Assembly (NCBI RefSeq): GCF_048320135.1
Contig: NZ_CP182947.1
Span: 124,001 to 188,000 of the forward strand
Source: Ideonella_A sakaiensis_A
GTDB taxonomy: Bacteria > Pseudomonadota > Gammaproteobacteria > Burkholderiales > Burkholderiaceae_C
Direction of reading: 5' to 3'
Length of the DNA: 64,000 nt
The notes beneath the pieces are model-generated. The model worked only from the letters and a program-made list of their open reading frames with translations, had not been told where the DNA came from and ran no database searches. How positions within the stretch are numbered: position 1 is the first letter of the stretch; each line of letters begins with the position of its first letter. This document shows positions 63,809 to 64,000 of this stretch, piece by piece. Made by a program: the position numbers and the translations under genes.

Positions 63809-63929
63809 CCTGTTGCGCACAGACTGACTATCACGAAAAATCACCACAGACCGGCCCGGTGGCTGGTGTGACCCCACCTGACCGCACCGCGGCTGCCGCC
63901 GGTACCACGACAAGAACTGGAGACGCGCA

Positions 63930-64000
63930 ATGATCATCGACTGCCACGGCCACTACACAACCGCACCGAAAGCGCTGGAAAACTGGCGCAACCAGCAGAT
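63930..64000 (+). CDS. 4-oxalomesaconate hydratase-like amidohydrolase (5' end only)
   Basis: First 23 residues of a protein that runs off the window, starting MIIDCHGHYTTAPKALENW. The DCHGHYTT opening has the metal-binding His-x-His of the amidohydrolase superfamily and strongly resembles LigJ-type 4-oxalomesaconate hydratase of the protocatechuate 4,5-cleavage route. TGGAG stands just upstream of the ATG. A divergent LysR gene supports a catabolic operon beginning here. The call is limited to the visible start. Confidence 0.7.
   Translation, partial: MIIDCHGHYTTAPKALENWRNQQ

Overview
The window is chromosomal DNA of a high-G+C Gram-negative bacterium, most likely a betaproteobacterium. Evidence for that includes the gene order cysS-alkA-like-accA-tilS-lysC followed by tRNA-Ser, an OmpR/EnvZ pair, relA with an EFDD synthetase motif, a lpxH gene for lipid A synthesis, and a LysR gene divergent from a 4-oxalomesaconate hydratase start. 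Coding density is high, many neighbours overlap by ATGA or GTGA, and there is no prophage or CRISPR array. The only mobile element seen is one IS3-family insertion.

Layout. 1-3653: end of a periplasmic copper-handling operon (TolC-like channel, Tat-exported multicopper oxidase, cupredoxin, DUF411 protein, CusF-like protein). 3684-5657: DUF2256 protein, Fe-S (6-4) photolyase-like gene, terminator, tRNA-Val(GAC). 5719-9823: relA and an alpha/beta hydrolase, divergent from 3-hydroxybutyrate dehydrogenase. 9842-12891: SIMPL protein divergent from ompR-envZ across a symmetric operator-like region. 12922-17858: ispD-ispF divergent from mfd. 17836-20629: a membrane TIR protein, serB, a GAF protein. 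20617-24538: a ThDP enzyme divergent from nadA-nadC. 24540-29415: a subtilisin-like protease with a repeat tail followed by a membrane GGDEF/EAL protein. 29664-32324: a second membrane TIR protein divergent from a CaiB/BaiF CoA transferase.

32497-36790 is a multi-PAS diguanylate cyclase cut by a 1,384-bp IS3-family element with a GAG target duplication. 36900-40362 is a DUF3299-DUF2796-ABC ATPase-permease-lipoprotein cluster that resembles Zrg-type zinc uptake. A FAD oxidoreductase and tRNA-Ser(GCT) follow, then the cysS-to-lysC housekeeping run on the minus strand. 47907-54295 is a tightly packed plus-strand run: exported cyclophilin, TPR protein, FimV-like protein, L,D-transpeptidase, PpiB, LpxH, MtfA. 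clpS-clpA, a cold-shock protein and an HU protein come next.

58088-60634 (minus strand) is a complete bufferin-type copper-peptide operon: precursor BufA, MNIO/DUF692 maturase BufB, DUF2063 partner BufC, DoxX-like BufD. It is divergent from a DUF3179 gene, and the shared intergenic region carries two similar ECF-like promoter motifs facing opposite ways. The window ends with a cytochrome c, a redoxin, a LysR regulator and the first codons of a ligJ-type hydratase. Taken together the two copper modules (one at each end), the two membrane TIR proteins, the repeat-tailed protease and the bufferin/DUF3179 divergon are the most interesting accessory content.
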